A DNA stretch of 64,000 bases from Flectobacillus longus (GCF_030056705.1 NZ_JASHIC010000007.1:62001-126000), one strand, 5' to 3'; positions 28,441 to 37,124 are shown, counted from the stretch's first letter. Notes: a model not told the origin generated them from the sequence alone. Numbers and translations are program-made.

Positions 28441-28480
28441 AAACCCCTCGTTTAATCTGATTAGACGAGGGGTTTTTGTT
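28441..28480 (+). terminator. Rho-independent terminator of the desaturase gene
   Basis: AAACCCCTCGT (28441-28451) pairs exactly with ACGAGGGGTTT (28465-28475), with an inner TAATC/GATTA pairing, followed by TTGTTTT. Confidence 0.85.
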
Positions 28481-28526
28481 TTATGTAATACGTGGATGAA
28501 ATTTAGTAAGTGTTGAAGATTGATTT

Positions 28527-28557
28527 TTGGGACACATATTCGAAAATCTTATATTTG
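28527..28557 (+). promoter_or_regulatory. Bacteroidota promoter for the 28627 gene
   Basis: TTG at 28527-28529, 20 bases, TATATTTG at 28550-28557. The spacing and boxes match those before the desaturase gene. Confidence 0.65.
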
Positions 28558-28626
28558 TTTAATGCTGTCTTATGCTTATTATTTTCTAAATTGTTAAAAT
28601 GAGACTATTACTCTTATTGGTTGAAA

Positions 28627-29100
28627 ATGAGAAGATTTATCCTGATAATTTCTTTAATCCTGTGTATAAAATGCTCCTACGGACAGAATTATTTTGATAC
28701 CGATGGTTTGAATAATACTAATAATATCTACTTGTTTACACTAAGAGAGTATTGCAAATCTATTGATTCAACCACAACTAGTGTTGTTTATGTCAGAAAC
28801 GACAATTTCATTGGCGAAAATTGGCCAAGACGTATTCGTTGCTTTACTATTGTATATTTAAAGAATGAGTTTGATTATTTGGAGGCTATTCGAACAAGTA
28901 ACGGACATATTATTGTGCTTGGAATAAATCCTTTCGAGTTTAAAAGTGGAGAGTTTTTTTGCAGTATAATACCATTTTTTACAACCTATAATAATAACAT
29001 TTTGAACCTATCTAATAATGGAGCCCTAGTTATTTATTTTGGATATAATGACAAAAAAAAGAGATTATATTACAAATATAAAAAGCAGATAGGAATATAA
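28627..29100 (+). CDS. Small secreted protein of unknown function
   Basis: 157 residues from the ATG at 28627; the frame can also open at a TTG two codons upstream. Signal peptide about 1-20 (IKCSYGQ). The mature protein is Asn- and Tyr-rich (FDTDGLNNTNNIYLFTLREY) with a predicted mixed alpha/beta fold and a Lys-rich C-terminus (DKKKRLYYKYKKQIG). I recognise no family. Base composition is more AT-rich than the desaturase gene upstream. It is followed after 23 bases by a lipoprotein gene, so the two may form a unit. Confidence 0.65.
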   Translation: MRRFILIISLILCIKCSYGQNYFDTDGLNNTNNIYLFTLREYCKSIDSTTTSVVYVRNDNFIGENWPRRIRCFTIVYLKNEFDYLEAIRTSNGHIIVLGINPFEFKSGEFFCSIIPFFTTYNNNILNLSNNGALVIYFGYNDKKKRLYYKYKKQIGI

Positions 29101-29123
29101 GATTTAAGAGATATTTAATCTTT

Positions 29124-29672
29124 ATGAAAACAGCACTAATACTCATTTCTATATTTTGTTTCTTTGCCTGTCATACAGAAACTACACATAAAAAGAATAT
29201 TATCCTTCTTCCAAATCATAACGATACCATAATAAGATTGCAGACTCCCATTGTCACAGAAAATAAGCCTCAAGAAGATAAATATTATACATATTTTGTA
29301 ATTGTGGCAGATACCAGCTTAAATTACTTTACTCTTCATAAGAAAATGTTTGAGCTGCATAGAAATTTCAATATTCCGATTGACACAATGGGACGATATT
29401 TTAATAAGGACAAAAATGTAATCGCATTACCAGATAATTCTGAAGATGAAATGTATGCAGGAGAATATTTGCCAAGGCGTTTTCCATCAAGCGATTTAAG
29501 CTTAGAGTATCTGAAGTTTTATCAAAGCCAAGCAGATAATAAAACAATAGCTTTGGTTACAGGCATATATGAATCAGAAAAAGAAGCCGATAGTGTATTG
29601 GCAGTTTTATATAAGGTCGAAAAGAAAGTCTTCAAAATAAAAGCTAAAATTTATGAAGACTGTGTACACTAG
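29124..29672 (+). CDS. Small lipoprotein of unknown function
   Basis: 182 residues. Lipoprotein signal ending IFCFFACHTE (Cys16). A Lys/His-rich linker follows, then an alpha/beta domain with YYTYFVIVADTSLNYFTLHK and a C-terminal FYQSQADNKTIALVTGIYES...ADSVLAVLYKVEKKVFKIKAKIY. That last part resembles a SPOR-like peptidoglycan-binding repeat (VVTGIYESEKEADSVLAVL against the SPOR pattern of a strand followed by a helix spacing residues), which is a weak suggestion. It probably shares a transcript with the gene 23 bases upstream and ends at the first of two direct repeats. Confidence 0.65.
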   Translation: MKTALILISIFCFFACHTETTHKKNIILLPNHNDTIIRLQTPIVTENKPQEDKYYTYFVIVADTSLNYFTLHKKMFELHRNFNIPIDTMGRYFNKDKNVIALPDNSEDEMYAGEYLPRRFPSSDLSLEYLKFYQSQADNKTIALVTGIYESEKEADSVLAVLYKVEKKVFKIKAKIYEDCVH

Positions 29673-29690
29673 CAATAATAGAACGTTTCT

Positions 29691-29750
29691 CCGCTAGTGC
29701 TGGACTCCTATCCAGCATTCTCTTGTTCTAAGGATTCTATCCAAAATTTC
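29691..29750. repeat. 60-bp direct repeat, left copy, flanking the MepB-type gene
   Basis: About 54 of 60 bases match the copy at 30362-30421 in the same orientation. Both start CCGCTAGTGCTGGA and contain TCTAAGGATTCTATCCAAAA. Each copy can form a small hairpin (GCTGGA with TCCAGC). Short similarity (AATAGAAC) continues just upstream of both. Confidence 0.85.
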
Positions 29751-29810
29751 TGCCAATCCAAGTTATCAAATAAGCTACAACTGCTCCTAAACAAAATACT
29801 GACGAAATAA

Positions 29811-30341
29811 ATGACAACGGAAAATACCTTGATTCTGCTTAATTCTATTCATTGTGACCTGAAAATTGTAAAGGAATTGGTTTATGATAAATGTGGTTTT
29901 GATTTGACACATTTGCAGCAAAACTTGGAAAGTAAAGAATATGGAGCTTGTTCGTTTATAGTTAATGGAAAGTTAGTTCAACAACGAATTTCTAAAATTA
30001 CACCAACAAAAACAGGACAATTTGTAACCATTTGGAAACGAAACGACTTCGGAATTACAGTACCTTTAGACTATTCAGACGATTTTGATTTTGTAATTAT
30101 CACAACCAGAAATGATAATAACTTTGGACAATTTATTTTTCCTAAATTGGTGTTGGCTGACAATGGAATAATAACACGAAATAGCAAAGAAGGAAAACGT
30201 GGATTTAGGGTTTATCCACCTTGGGATGTTGCAACAAATAAACAAGCTGCGAAAACACAATACTGGCAAACAAAATATTTTATGGCAATTAAGAATGATG
30301 GTTTAACCGACTTCAATTTGATAAAGAAATTATTAACCTAA
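29811..30341 (+). CDS. MepB-family protein
   Basis: 176 residues, cytoplasmic. The MepB pattern is clear: YGACSFIVNGKLVQQRISKI, PTKTGQFVTIWKR, PLDYSDDFDFVIITT, NFGQFIFPKLVL and RVYPPWD. The family is named after a gene beside the MepA multidrug exporter in Staphylococcus; the function of MepB itself is unknown. The MATE exporter of this window is 14 kb away. The gene lies alone between two 60-bp direct repeats, which suggests it arrived, or could be lost, as a cassette. Confidence 0.88.
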   Translation: MTTENTLILLNSIHCDLKIVKELVYDKCGFDLTHLQQNLESKEYGACSFIVNGKLVQQRISKITPTKTGQFVTIWKRNDFGITVPLDYSDDFDFVIITTRNDNNFGQFIFPKLVLADNGIITRNSKEGKRGFRVYPPWDVATNKQAAKTQYWQTKYFMAIKNDGLTDFNLIKKLLT

Positions 30342-30361
30342 ATAGAACAAAGAAAATATCA

Positions 30362-30421
30362 CCGCTAGTGCTGGATTCCTATTCAGCACTCTCTTTTTCT
30401 AAGGATTCTATCCAAAATCTT
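30362..30421. repeat. 60-bp direct repeat, right copy, flanking the MepB-type gene
   Basis: Right partner of the repeat at 29691-29750. It touches the last base of the cysteine desulfurase stop codon, so it is also the 3' flank of that gene. The inner pairing AGTGCTG/CAGCACT could serve as a terminator stem. Confidence 0.85.
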
Positions 30422-31566
30422 TACCTCATTTTTTCAATCACCTCTACCACATGATTTATCGTAAAATCAATTTCCTCTTCAGTGGTATATTTCCCTAAAC
30501 TAAAGCGTATAGAACTATAGGCCAAATCGTCGTTTATACCCATTGCTTTAAGTACGTGCGAGGGTAGTACAGAGGCAGAAGTACAAGCAGAACCAGAGGA
30601 TACAGCTATATTTTTGAGATTTCCTAATAGCATTTCTCCATCTACACCACCAAAAGCAATATTCGTAACGTGTGCTAGTCTAGGGGCATTTCCTCCGTTT
30701 ACAGAAGTATTTTCAAGCTTCGAAAGGATGGTTTGTTCTAATTTGCTTCTTAAAAAAGATAACTTTTCTTGATTAACTTTCATCTCTAATCTAGCCAAAT
30801 CACAGGCTTTTCCTAGGCTAACTATGCCAGGTACATTAAGCGTTCCTGAGCGCATACCACGTTCGTGTTTGCCGCCATCCATTTGTGCGATTACCTTAAG
30901 TTTGGGATTGCTTCGGTTGACATACAAAGCTCCGATTCCTTTAGCTCCGTAGAGTTTATGAGCGGATAGACTCAATAGGTCAATAGGGGTATTTCGTAAA
31001 TTGATGGGGAGTTTGCCAACAGCCTGAGTGGCGTCGGTATGAAAGAATACATTTTTTTCACGACAAACTTTTGCTATTTCCTCAATTGGGAAAATAACGC
31101 CTGTTTCGTTGTTGGCATACATGGCCGAGACCAATAATGTATCCGCTTCGATTGCATCAGCAATCTGTTCAGTCGTGATTAGACCCTCTGAATCAGGTAA
31201 TAGAATAGTGATTCTTGCACCAAATTGCTCCAAATGTGTACACACATCTAGGACAGCCTTATGTTCGGTGGCAATGGTAATGATATGTTTTTTTTCTTTG
31301 CCAAAAGCTTCAAATAAACCTTTAATCGCCAAGTTATTTGACTCAGTAGCGCCGCTAGTAAAGACAAGGTCTTTATCTCCAGCTCCCAGTATCTTGGCAA
31401 CTTGTACTCGTGCAACTGAAACAGCTTCTTCAGCTTGCCAACCGTACAAATGACTTCTTGAAGCTGCATTACCAAAGTTTTGACTAAACCATGGTAACAT
31501 TTCTGCTAAAACCCTTTCATCGACAGGCGTTGTGGCATTGTAATCCAAATAAACAGGTAATTTCAC
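30421..31566 (-). CDS. nifS: Cysteine desulfurase (NifS/IscS type)
   Basis: 381 residues from a GTG at 31566. This start gives the usual N-terminus MKLPVYLDYNATTP. An ATG exists ten codons upstream (31596), but it lies inside the -7 box at 31594-31601, so it cannot be in the transcript. The fold-type I PLP enzyme shows H in TEHKAVLD, the PLP lysine in SLSAHKLYGAKG and the catalytic cysteine loop SGSACTSAS. It transfers cysteine sulfur for Fe-S clusters and tRNA thiolation. No IscU or SufBCD is adjacent. Its 3' end abuts the MepB-flanking repeat. Confidence 0.93.
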   Translation of the reverse strand: MKLPVYLDYNATTPVDERVLAEMLPWFSQNFGNAASRSHLYGWQAEEAVSVARVQVAKILGAGDKDLVFTSGATESNNLAIKGLFEAFGKEKKHIITIATEHKAVLDVCTHLEQFGARITILLPDSEGLITTEQIADAIEADTLLVSAMYANNETGVIFPIEEIAKVCREKNVFFHTDATQAVGKLPINLRNTPIDLLSLSAHKLYGAKGIGALYVNRSNPKLKVIAQMDGGKHERGMRSGTLNVPGIVSLGKACDLARLEMKVNQEKLSFLRSKLEQTILSKLENTSVNGGNAPRLAHVTNIAFGGVDGEMLLGNLKNIAVSSGSACTSASVLPSHVLKAMGINDDLAYSSIRFSLGKYTTEEEIDFTINHVVEVIEKMR

Positions 31567-31593
31567 GATATAAAATATTTGATAAATCTGCTT

Positions 31594-31601
31594 CAAAGAT
31601 A
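31594..31601 (-). promoter_or_regulatory. -7 element TATCTTTG of the cysteine desulfurase gene
   Basis: A perfect TAnnTTTG on the minus strand. Transcription would begin near 31587, giving a leader of about 20 bases to the GTG at 31566. No -33 TTG is evident. Confidence 0.55.
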
Positions 31602-31940
31602 AACATCTGTAGAATGACTTTTCTAAAGTAATGATACAATATTAATACAAACAAAAACAGGATATTTGTATTAAAGTGAAGCTTTTTTCCTAATGCCTAT
31701 AGCTTACAGCCCAAAGCGTAACAATGCAATTTTATTTTGTATGATTATTTAGATTCATTTGCACTTTGATAACCATACTCATATTTGGGGAAGGATAGTT
31801 CAATTTTGTGTGTCAATATTTCAGGGCAAATAAAAAGGCTCTTGATGTACACAAGAACCTTTTATATTACCATAAATAAATGTAGAAAAAGTGAATAGAC
31901 TCCTAAAAATTACTTATTATTAAGTAATACAAATTGAAAT
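31602..31940. other. Intergenic region with repeat family 2 copy and two hairpins
   Basis: No credible gene. Contents: a family 2 repeat copy at 31692-31752 (CCTAATGCCTATAGC, then CAGCCCAAAGCG, then CAATTTTATTTTG); a terminator-like stem AAAAGG-TCTTG/CAAGA-CCTTTT at about 31838-31870 with one mismatch; and ATTACTTA/TAAGTAAT at 31909-31928, just past the 3' end of the small minus-strand gene. Confidence 0.55.
31692..31752. repeat. Dispersed repeat, family 2, copy b
   Basis: Read on the minus strand it gives CAAAATAAAATTG, GCTTTGGGCTGTAAGC and TATAGGCATTAGG, matching the left half of copy a (23746) and the left arm of copy d (60887). Confidence 0.55.
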
Positions 31941-32165
31941 CTATTTCCTCATATTTACAGAACTATTAATTTGCCATCCAGCAACAATCCAGTTTTGTGG
32001 ATCGATCAACACACTTGGATTCTGGAGCATCGTTTGAAGAAATGTCAGTTCCTCCAAAGATAGCTCTGAAAAGATGTATTCTTTGCCTGTCTCATCTAAA
32101 ACGGTCAAGTACCCAATTTTATGAATAATGTCCCAGCCGATGGTGTATGTTTTGATTTTATTCAT
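31941..32165 (-). CDS. Small protein of unknown function
   Basis: 74 residues from the ATG at 32165; ATGs 5 to 14 codons upstream (to 32207) are possible but add an unlikely Lys-rich leader. The sequence (YTIGWDIIHKIGYLTVLDE, YIFSELSLEELTFLQTML, NWIVAGWQ) has a plausible beta-alpha-beta pattern and good composition for a real gene. No signal peptide and no recognised family. It is divergent from the TPR kinase gene, with the dyad AAAAATACC/GGTATTTTT (32197-32222) between them. A role in the RiPP locus is possible but unsupported. Confidence 0.5.
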   Translation of the reverse strand: MNKIKTYTIGWDIIHKIGYLTVLDETGKEYIFSELSLEELTFLQTMLQNPSVLIDPQNWIVAGWQINSSVNMRK

Positions 32166-32272
32166 TAGCGTAAAAGTGGGCTTTCTTTTCATTAAAAAAA
32201 ATACCATGTACTAGGTATTTTTCTTCTATATATCATAGTTTCATAGTTTTTCAACACATCCTAATCGTAATT

Positions 32273-34225
32273 ATGAGAATTAAAATTATATTTCCTTTTC
32301 TTCTAATCAGTTTACTTTCATTTTCGAAAATAGTCAAAGTTAACTCTCCATTAGATAGTCTATATGGTCAATTAAACGAAATTTCAAAAGTAAAGAATAG
32401 CCCTAAAAATGATACTTTAAAAGCGATTCTCTTATGTAAAATTAGTTCCTACATTGTTGGTGATCAACCCACTAAAGCATACGATTTTTTAGATCAAGCA
32501 GAAAAAATAATTACACACTATAAATGGGAAAAGGGGCAAATTACTTTAAACTATTATAAAGGTTTTTACTATATCAGTATTCATCAACACATAAAAGCGA
32601 CTGAGTACCTATATAGAGGCCTAAGTTTTGCCGAAAAAATGAATGATATGATAATGCTTGGACGGTGTTATTACATGCTAGGAATTAGCTACTCCAGCCT
32701 AAAAAACTTTCAAAGTGCCAAAAGTTTTACCATAAAAAGTATTAATATCTTCAAAAAGCTCAACAAGTTAGAATTGTACATAGATGGCCTTAATTACCTT
32801 GGAATACTTCTTATAGAATCAAACAAATATGCTGAGGCATTAAAATACCTAAAGATTGGTCTAGCAGAATGTAGAAAGGTGAAGCAGTCAAATTCTGAAT
32901 TATATTTCTTAGAAAATATTGCCATTTGCCAAAAAAACCTTGGGCAATTAAAGGAAGCGATGGAGCTATTTTCTAAGGTTAAAATAATTCAAGATGAAGA
33001 ATCATCAACAAGTGTTTCAGATAAGATTTTTACATTAGCTAACTTGGCCGAAACCAGTAGGCTATTGTTAGACTATCCTAAGGCGAATACATATTTAGTA
33101 CAAGCATACAAATTAAATAAAGAGGCTAGCGAAAATGCCTACGTAAAAGAACTTTATAAGGTATCTTACAGCTATTATAAGGATGTCAAAAACTATAAAG
33201 AAGCCCTTAAATATTACGAAAAGTATATTGTTATTGAGGAAAAAACTATTTCAAACGATTTAAATAGGCAAATCAATAATTTAAAATTTGAGTATGAAAA
33301 TGAGAAAAAAAGTCGACTTTTAGTCTTAGCTGATATTCAAATCAAAGAAGAACGTAAAACTAGAATTACTTTCCTAATCGGTTATTTATTACTGTTCTCT
33401 ATAGGAGGATGGCTACTATATAATAGAATTCAGTTATCACGAAAAAATAAAAAAATTCAGCAACAAAACGCCATTATTATAGACGTAAATCATCAATTAG
33501 AAAACTTAAATAAAAATCTAGAAAGTATTGTAGAAGCTCGCACTCATGAGTTAAGCAATGTAAATAAAGAGCTAGTAAAGAAAAATGAAGAGATTCTGAC
33601 TGCGCTTGTTGAGGGGCAAACTCTTGAAAGGAAAAGGGTAGCTGTTGAGCTTCATGATAATTTAGGGGCTATGCTCTCTGCGATGAGATGGCGACTCCAA
33701 ATCTTAAACCCTGAAAAATTAAACGTAACTGAACAAAAAGTGTACAGAAGTATTTTGGATATGATGGGACAAGCATACTCAGAAATTCGACTTATTTCAC
33801 ATAATCTTTTACCTGTAGAATTAGAGAAAAAGGGACTCAAAGGTGCTTTAGAAAAATTAACAAATGATATTAATCTTGGGAATAAATTGAATTTAGATTT
33901 TCATATTGAGGAAGATATCAATTTAGGCAATAAAAGATTTGAGTTAGAAATTTATAGTATTTGTCTAGAACTTATAAATAATATTCTTAAACATTCTGAG
34001 GCTACAAAGGCAAATATAAGTATCTATGTTTTGGACAATGAACTAATTGTAGAAGTCTATGACAACGGAGTTGGTATGGATATAAACAATCTTAAAGCTG
34101 GAATGGGACTCAAAAATGTAATAAATAGGGTAGAATCAAATAATGGACAAGTGAAGATTATTTCTTCTCAAAGTGAGAAAACTTCTATTTTCTGTACATT
34201 TCCATACATGACTATTACCAACTAA
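32273..34225 (+). CDS. TPR-containing sensor histidine kinase (HisKA_3 type)
   Basis: 650 residues. Signal peptide about 1-22. Periplasmic TPR repeats run from about 45 to 325 (for example RCYYMLGISYSSLKNFQSAK and YAEALKYLKIGL). One transmembrane helix lies at 365-383, followed by a coiled coil (390-445). The HisKA_3 phosphoacceptor is H461 in AVELHDNLGAM; the HATPase shows LELINNILKHS and YDNGVGMD. This class pairs with NarL-type regulators, and one is encoded at 37633-38289 in the facing operon. The gene ends 32 bases from the HopA1-domain gene, and its last codons are part of a perfect inverted repeat. It probably controls the RiPP operon. Confidence 0.92.
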   Translation: MRIKIIFPFLLISLLSFSKIVKVNSPLDSLYGQLNEISKVKNSPKNDTLKAILLCKISSYIVGDQPTKAYDFLDQAEKIITHYKWEKGQITLNYYKGFYYISIHQHIKATEYLYRGLSFAEKMNDMIMLGRCYYMLGISYSSLKNFQSAKSFTIKSINIFKKLNKLELYIDGLNYLGILLIESNKYAEALKYLKIGLAECRKVKQSNSELYFLENIAICQKNLGQLKEAMELFSKVKIIQDEESSTSVSDKIFTLANLAETSRLLLDYPKANTYLVQAYKLNKEASENAYVKELYKVSYSYYKDVKNYKEALKYYEKYIVIEEKTISNDLNRQINNLKFEYENEKKSRLLVLADIQIKEERKTRITFLIGYLLLFSIGGWLLYNRIQLSRKNKKIQQQNAIIIDVNHQLENLNKNLESIVEARTHELSNVNKELVKKNEEILTALVEGQTLERKRVAVELHDNLGAMLSAMRWRLQILNPEKLNVTEQKVYRSILDMMGQAYSEIRLISHNLLPVELEKKGLKGALEKLTNDINLGNKLNLDFHIEEDINLGNKRFELEIYSICLELINNILKHSEATKANISIYVLDNELIVEVYDNGVGMDINNLKAGMGLKNVINRVESNNGQVKIISSQSEKTSIFCTFPYMTITN

Positions 34226-34252
34226 TAAGAATTACTTGGTAATAGTCATGTA
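34205..34252. terminator. Perfect 17-bp inverted repeat between converging genes
   Basis: Arms 34205-34221 and 34236-34252 are exact reverse complements (TACATGACTATTACCAA) around a 14-base spacer. The left arm encodes the last residues of the histidine kinase and the spacer holds its stop codon; the right arm lies six bases past the HopA1-gene stop. It is AT-rich with no U-tract, so either a weak two-way terminator or the mark of a small inverted duplication. Confidence 0.65.
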
Positions 34253-34257
34253 GAATA

Positions 34258-36045
34258 TCATCCAAATTTAACAACGTCTTTAAATTTACTAGGATTGTAT
34301 AAAATTAAGAAAAAAAGCCCTAGGCCTGCTTTTCCTTCTAAGCCTGGACAAAGGTCGTATGTTTGATATACATTTCGCAATGGAAGGTCAAAGTTTTCGT
34401 AATTGTTGATAATTTCCTCAGCTAATTTTAAGGCATCAGCCTCGCTTATGGTTATCAAATTATCAGATTGACTTCCTATTGCCTCTCTTAATTTTGCTTC
34501 AATTGATGAAATTTCTTCTTCCTGATTATCTTTTAACTCTTCAAAATTACCTTTACTAAATAAATTTAGGCTTTTATGATGAGCTTTTATGTCAACTGAG
34601 TCTTTCTGGGACGATGGATACCACTTTGACATAAAGTCAGCAAAGAAGTTCTGTAGCTCTCCTTTATTATTAAATTTATTCCAATCGTTTCTTTGTTTAA
34701 CAGTCACTATAGATTCAGCAACTCTCTCGTAGTATGAAGCATCTTCGGTGAAAGTAGCATATCGAGATAGAAATAATTTAATTAGTTCAAGATTCTTATT
34801 ATTAACTAAACTAAACGATTTCTTGGTTGACGAAAAACCTTGCACGTTTACATTTGATTCTTGATATGTAATCCAAGTACAATTACTAGAATTAACCCAA
34901 ACAGCTTTTTCACATAGTTCATCAGCATATTTTTTGGCAATACCCAAAAATTTTATACGATCGGAGTTCCCCCAATTAGGTATATTAATTTCTTTTTTTC
35001 TCGAAAATGTAAAAGTAGACTCTTCAATAACCTTGAAACCATAATCAAAATTTGTATTGGGGTTTCTGAAAGGCTCCGTGGTATTGATTAGTCCGCTCTC
35101 CTTAATCTTATTATTGATTATAGTGATCTGTTCATCTGTAAGTTCACCTGTAAAAAAGTCATGAAATTTATTTTGAAGAATTATGGATGCAATTATATTA
35201 CATCTACTCCGACCAAAACTTATGTCTTCAATTATATTACCAACAACTTGTGAATCAGGGTCTTCTGCGAATCCAATACCTGGAAAAAGAGCTTTTGTAA
35301 ATACTGGAACAGAATGCCTTAGAAGATTATAACTACTTGAACCAAAGCGAATACTAATTTCTTCGAGAATAGAAGAAATTAACAAGTAATTGTTCTGAGT
35401 AATGTAAAGAACCGCTGCATCGCTATACCTATAATTTATTAAGTTGCGCTTATATTTCAAGGAATACGGAATACCCTTTACCTCCAGCGACTCTGTTAAA
35501 AATTTGACAAATTCTTTTATCCCTCGTTTTATAGCTTTGAGATTAAAGTAAACCCTGACAATATTTTTACCAACCAAAAATAAATATTTATCGCCCATTA
35601 TTGAGATTGTACCCTTCAAATTACCTTTTTTATCAGTTGAAATTTTCTTTTTAGGGGTACTTACATAATAATAATCGATACCATCAGTCAAACTCTTCTG
35701 TTTGGCTATAGCTCCACCATAGATATATTCTCCATGTACCACTTCTACATAGTGACTATCTTTTGTTAAAACAATTCCATTAGCTGTTATCTTTTCTTTA
35801 AACCAAAATTTCTCTTCATTAAAAACCTGATTATCAATCGAAAATGTCTCAACTTCTTCATCTTTGAGCCATTGATCTTTCAAGTCTCTAACACAGTTGT
35901 AGTTATAGTACAATAAATCTTCTAGCTCCAAGAGAGACGATGTATTTTTGTCTTGCACAGAATATACATTAGACCATTTATTTGTAAGTCTCTCATATTG
36001 TATGCCATCGAGTAGAGAGGCTAACTGTTTTTCAAAGATATTCAT
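34258..36045 (-). CDS. HopA1-domain protein with degenerate LanC-like tail (candidate RiPP lyase/cyclase)
   Basis: 595 residues. About 100-300 fits the HopA1 family, with YRYSDAAVLYI (206-215), FPGIGFAEDPD (254-263) and DISFGRSRCNIIA (274-286). HopA1-type domains act as lyases in class V lanthipeptide synthetases. About 360-595 resembles a shortened LanC-like cyclase: a helix plus NCTW (388-391) as in the N-terminal 'WhgdrCnW' region, and PGLEGKAGLGLFFLILYNPS (567-586), the terminal LanC motif PGLxxGxAGxGxxLLRLxxP. The zinc motifs (CxG and CHG) are not found, so cyclase activity may be lost. Its ATG overlaps the kinase stop (ATGA). The family reading is by eye and the fusion is inference. Confidence 0.7.
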   Translation of the reverse strand: MNIFEKQLASLLDGIQYERLTNKWSNVYSVQDKNTSSLLELEDLLYYNYNCVRDLKDQWLKDEEVETFSIDNQVFNEEKFWFKEKITANGIVLTKDSHYVEVVHGEYIYGGAIAKQKSLTDGIDYYYVSTPKKKISTDKKGNLKGTISIMGDKYLFLVGKNIVRVYFNLKAIKRGIKEFVKFLTESLEVKGIPYSLKYKRNLINYRYSDAAVLYITQNNYLLISSILEEISIRFGSSSYNLLRHSVPVFTKALFPGIGFAEDPDSQVVGNIIEDISFGRSRCNIIASIILQNKFHDFFTGELTDEQITIINNKIKESGLINTTEPFRNPNTNFDYGFKVIEESTFTFSRKKEINIPNWGNSDRIKFLGIAKKYADELCEKAVWVNSSNCTWITYQESNVNVQGFSSTKKSFSLVNNKNLELIKLFLSRYATFTEDASYYERVAESIVTVKQRNDWNKFNNKGELQNFFADFMSKWYPSSQKDSVDIKAHHKSLNLFSKGNFEELKDNQEEEISSIEAKLREAIGSQSDNLITISEADALKLAEEIINNYENFDLPLRNVYQTYDLCPGLEGKAGLGLFFLILYNPSKFKDVVKFG

Positions 36046-37118
36046 TGGACACCTAATAATTGGGTTAAAATATTAGACACGATAGCATTATTTTCGGAAG
36101 ACTTTAAGATTGTTCTTAAATAAAATATTCTCCAGAAGATAAGAATTTTGGGAAGATTATGCTCTACATTTTCCTCACCAAAATACGATTTCAAAAAAAC
36201 TTGAATCATGTTTTTCGCATGCGTTAATTTAGATGAGTCAACATTTGCAGAAGCTTCTATCCTATCAGTATCAAATGCCATTACATTCACAATCGAGTTC
36301 AGAAGTGTTACGACATCCCAAAAACAATCACCATAGCCAATCATTTCCCAGTCTAAGAAAAGGCAGTTGTTATCATTAAATAAAATATTACTTAGCCTTA
36401 AGTCAAAGTGAATCAACTCATTATCAACTCTTAATTGATTATATTCAATTATTAATGCGCTGATATCATTGCTTGATAACATTTTGATTTCCGCTGATAA
36501 ATATTTTAAACATTCTAGGTTGCTTATACTGCATAATATATTTTCCTGTACCTTTTCATTTATCAATTCTTTGGGAATTAAAGGCACATAAACAGAAGAT
36601 TGAAACTTAAATTGATTAGTTGGATACTTTTTCAATGCCTCGTGAAGGGCTCTACAATCTTTCCCTAAGACGGAGAATCTTCGAGTAACTTCTGCAATAT
36701 TTTCTTCCACCTTTTTTAGAAAGACTAATCTTTTCGTGTACATTTCTAAAGTTGGGAAGTCAAAATATTTAGATACTAAAATATTCTCTGAATCAAAAAA
36801 CTTTACATACTGAGGAAGTAAGTGTTTTATCTGAAAAAAATGAGAGGTAATAGAAAGCCAAAAATTTCTTTCATTTTTAATCCATTCGCTCTTCATCAAG
36901 TCAACAGGTTGTTTCAGGATAAATGATGCTGAGGAATGCTGTACAATCTGAACCAAATTTCTTGAACTCGATTGAGTTAGTTCAAAACAAGTCATATCTT
37001 GTTTTTGGTACATTTCTTTAACGATATCACAAAAAAACTCTTCCCTACTATCTGAATTAGAAATGTACCCAATCAAAAACTCAATAGTCCTATAGCTATT
37101 ACTAAGGATTTGTTTCAT
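36042..37118 (-). CDS. APH-fold phosphotransferase, candidate LanK-type RiPP kinase
   Basis: 358 residues, cytoplasmic. Kinase motifs: ATP-binding lysine K69 (FILKQ), glutamate E83 (KNERNFW), catalytic loop HFDLRLSNIL (237-246, D239) and metal-binding D256 in LDWEMIGYGDCFWD. This is the aminoglycoside/choline phosphotransferase fold. In class V lanthipeptide pathways a kinase of this fold phosphorylates Ser/Thr of the precursor before elimination by the HopA1-type partner. The gene starts 6 bases after the small ORF stop and overlaps the HopA1 gene by four bases, so the three are translated together. An antibiotic-resistance role is possible by fold alone but the context argues against it. 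Confidence 0.78.
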   Translation of the reverse strand: MKQILSNSYRTIEFLIGYISNSDSREEFFCDIVKEMYQKQDMTCFELTQSSSRNLVQIVQHSSASFILKQPVDLMKSEWIKNERNFWLSITSHFFQIKHLLPQYVKFFDSENILVSKYFDFPTLEMYTKRLVFLKKVEENIAEVTRRFSVLGKDCRALHEALKKYPTNQFKFQSSVYVPLIPKELINEKVQENILCSISNLECLKYLSAEIKMLSSNDISALIIEYNQLRVDNELIHFDLRLSNILFNDNNCLFLDWEMIGYGDCFWDVVTLLNSIVNVMAFDTDRIEASANVDSSKLTHAKNMIQVFLKSYFGEENVEHNLPKILIFWRIFYLRTILKSSENNAIVSNILTQLLGVQ

Positions 37119-37124
37119 AGCTAA

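Noticed and set aside
29811-30341. MepB gene as part of a MepA-type multidrug operon
   Set aside because: The only MATE exporter is about 14 kb away with other genes between.
34258-36045. HopA1 domain read as a type III secretion effector
   Set aside because: No type III genes are present, and operon coupling to an APH-fold kinase fits RiPP enzymology better.
36042-37118. APH-fold kinase as an aminoglycoside resistance gene
   Set aside because: It overlaps the HopA1 gene by four bases within a regulated operon and has no mobile context.
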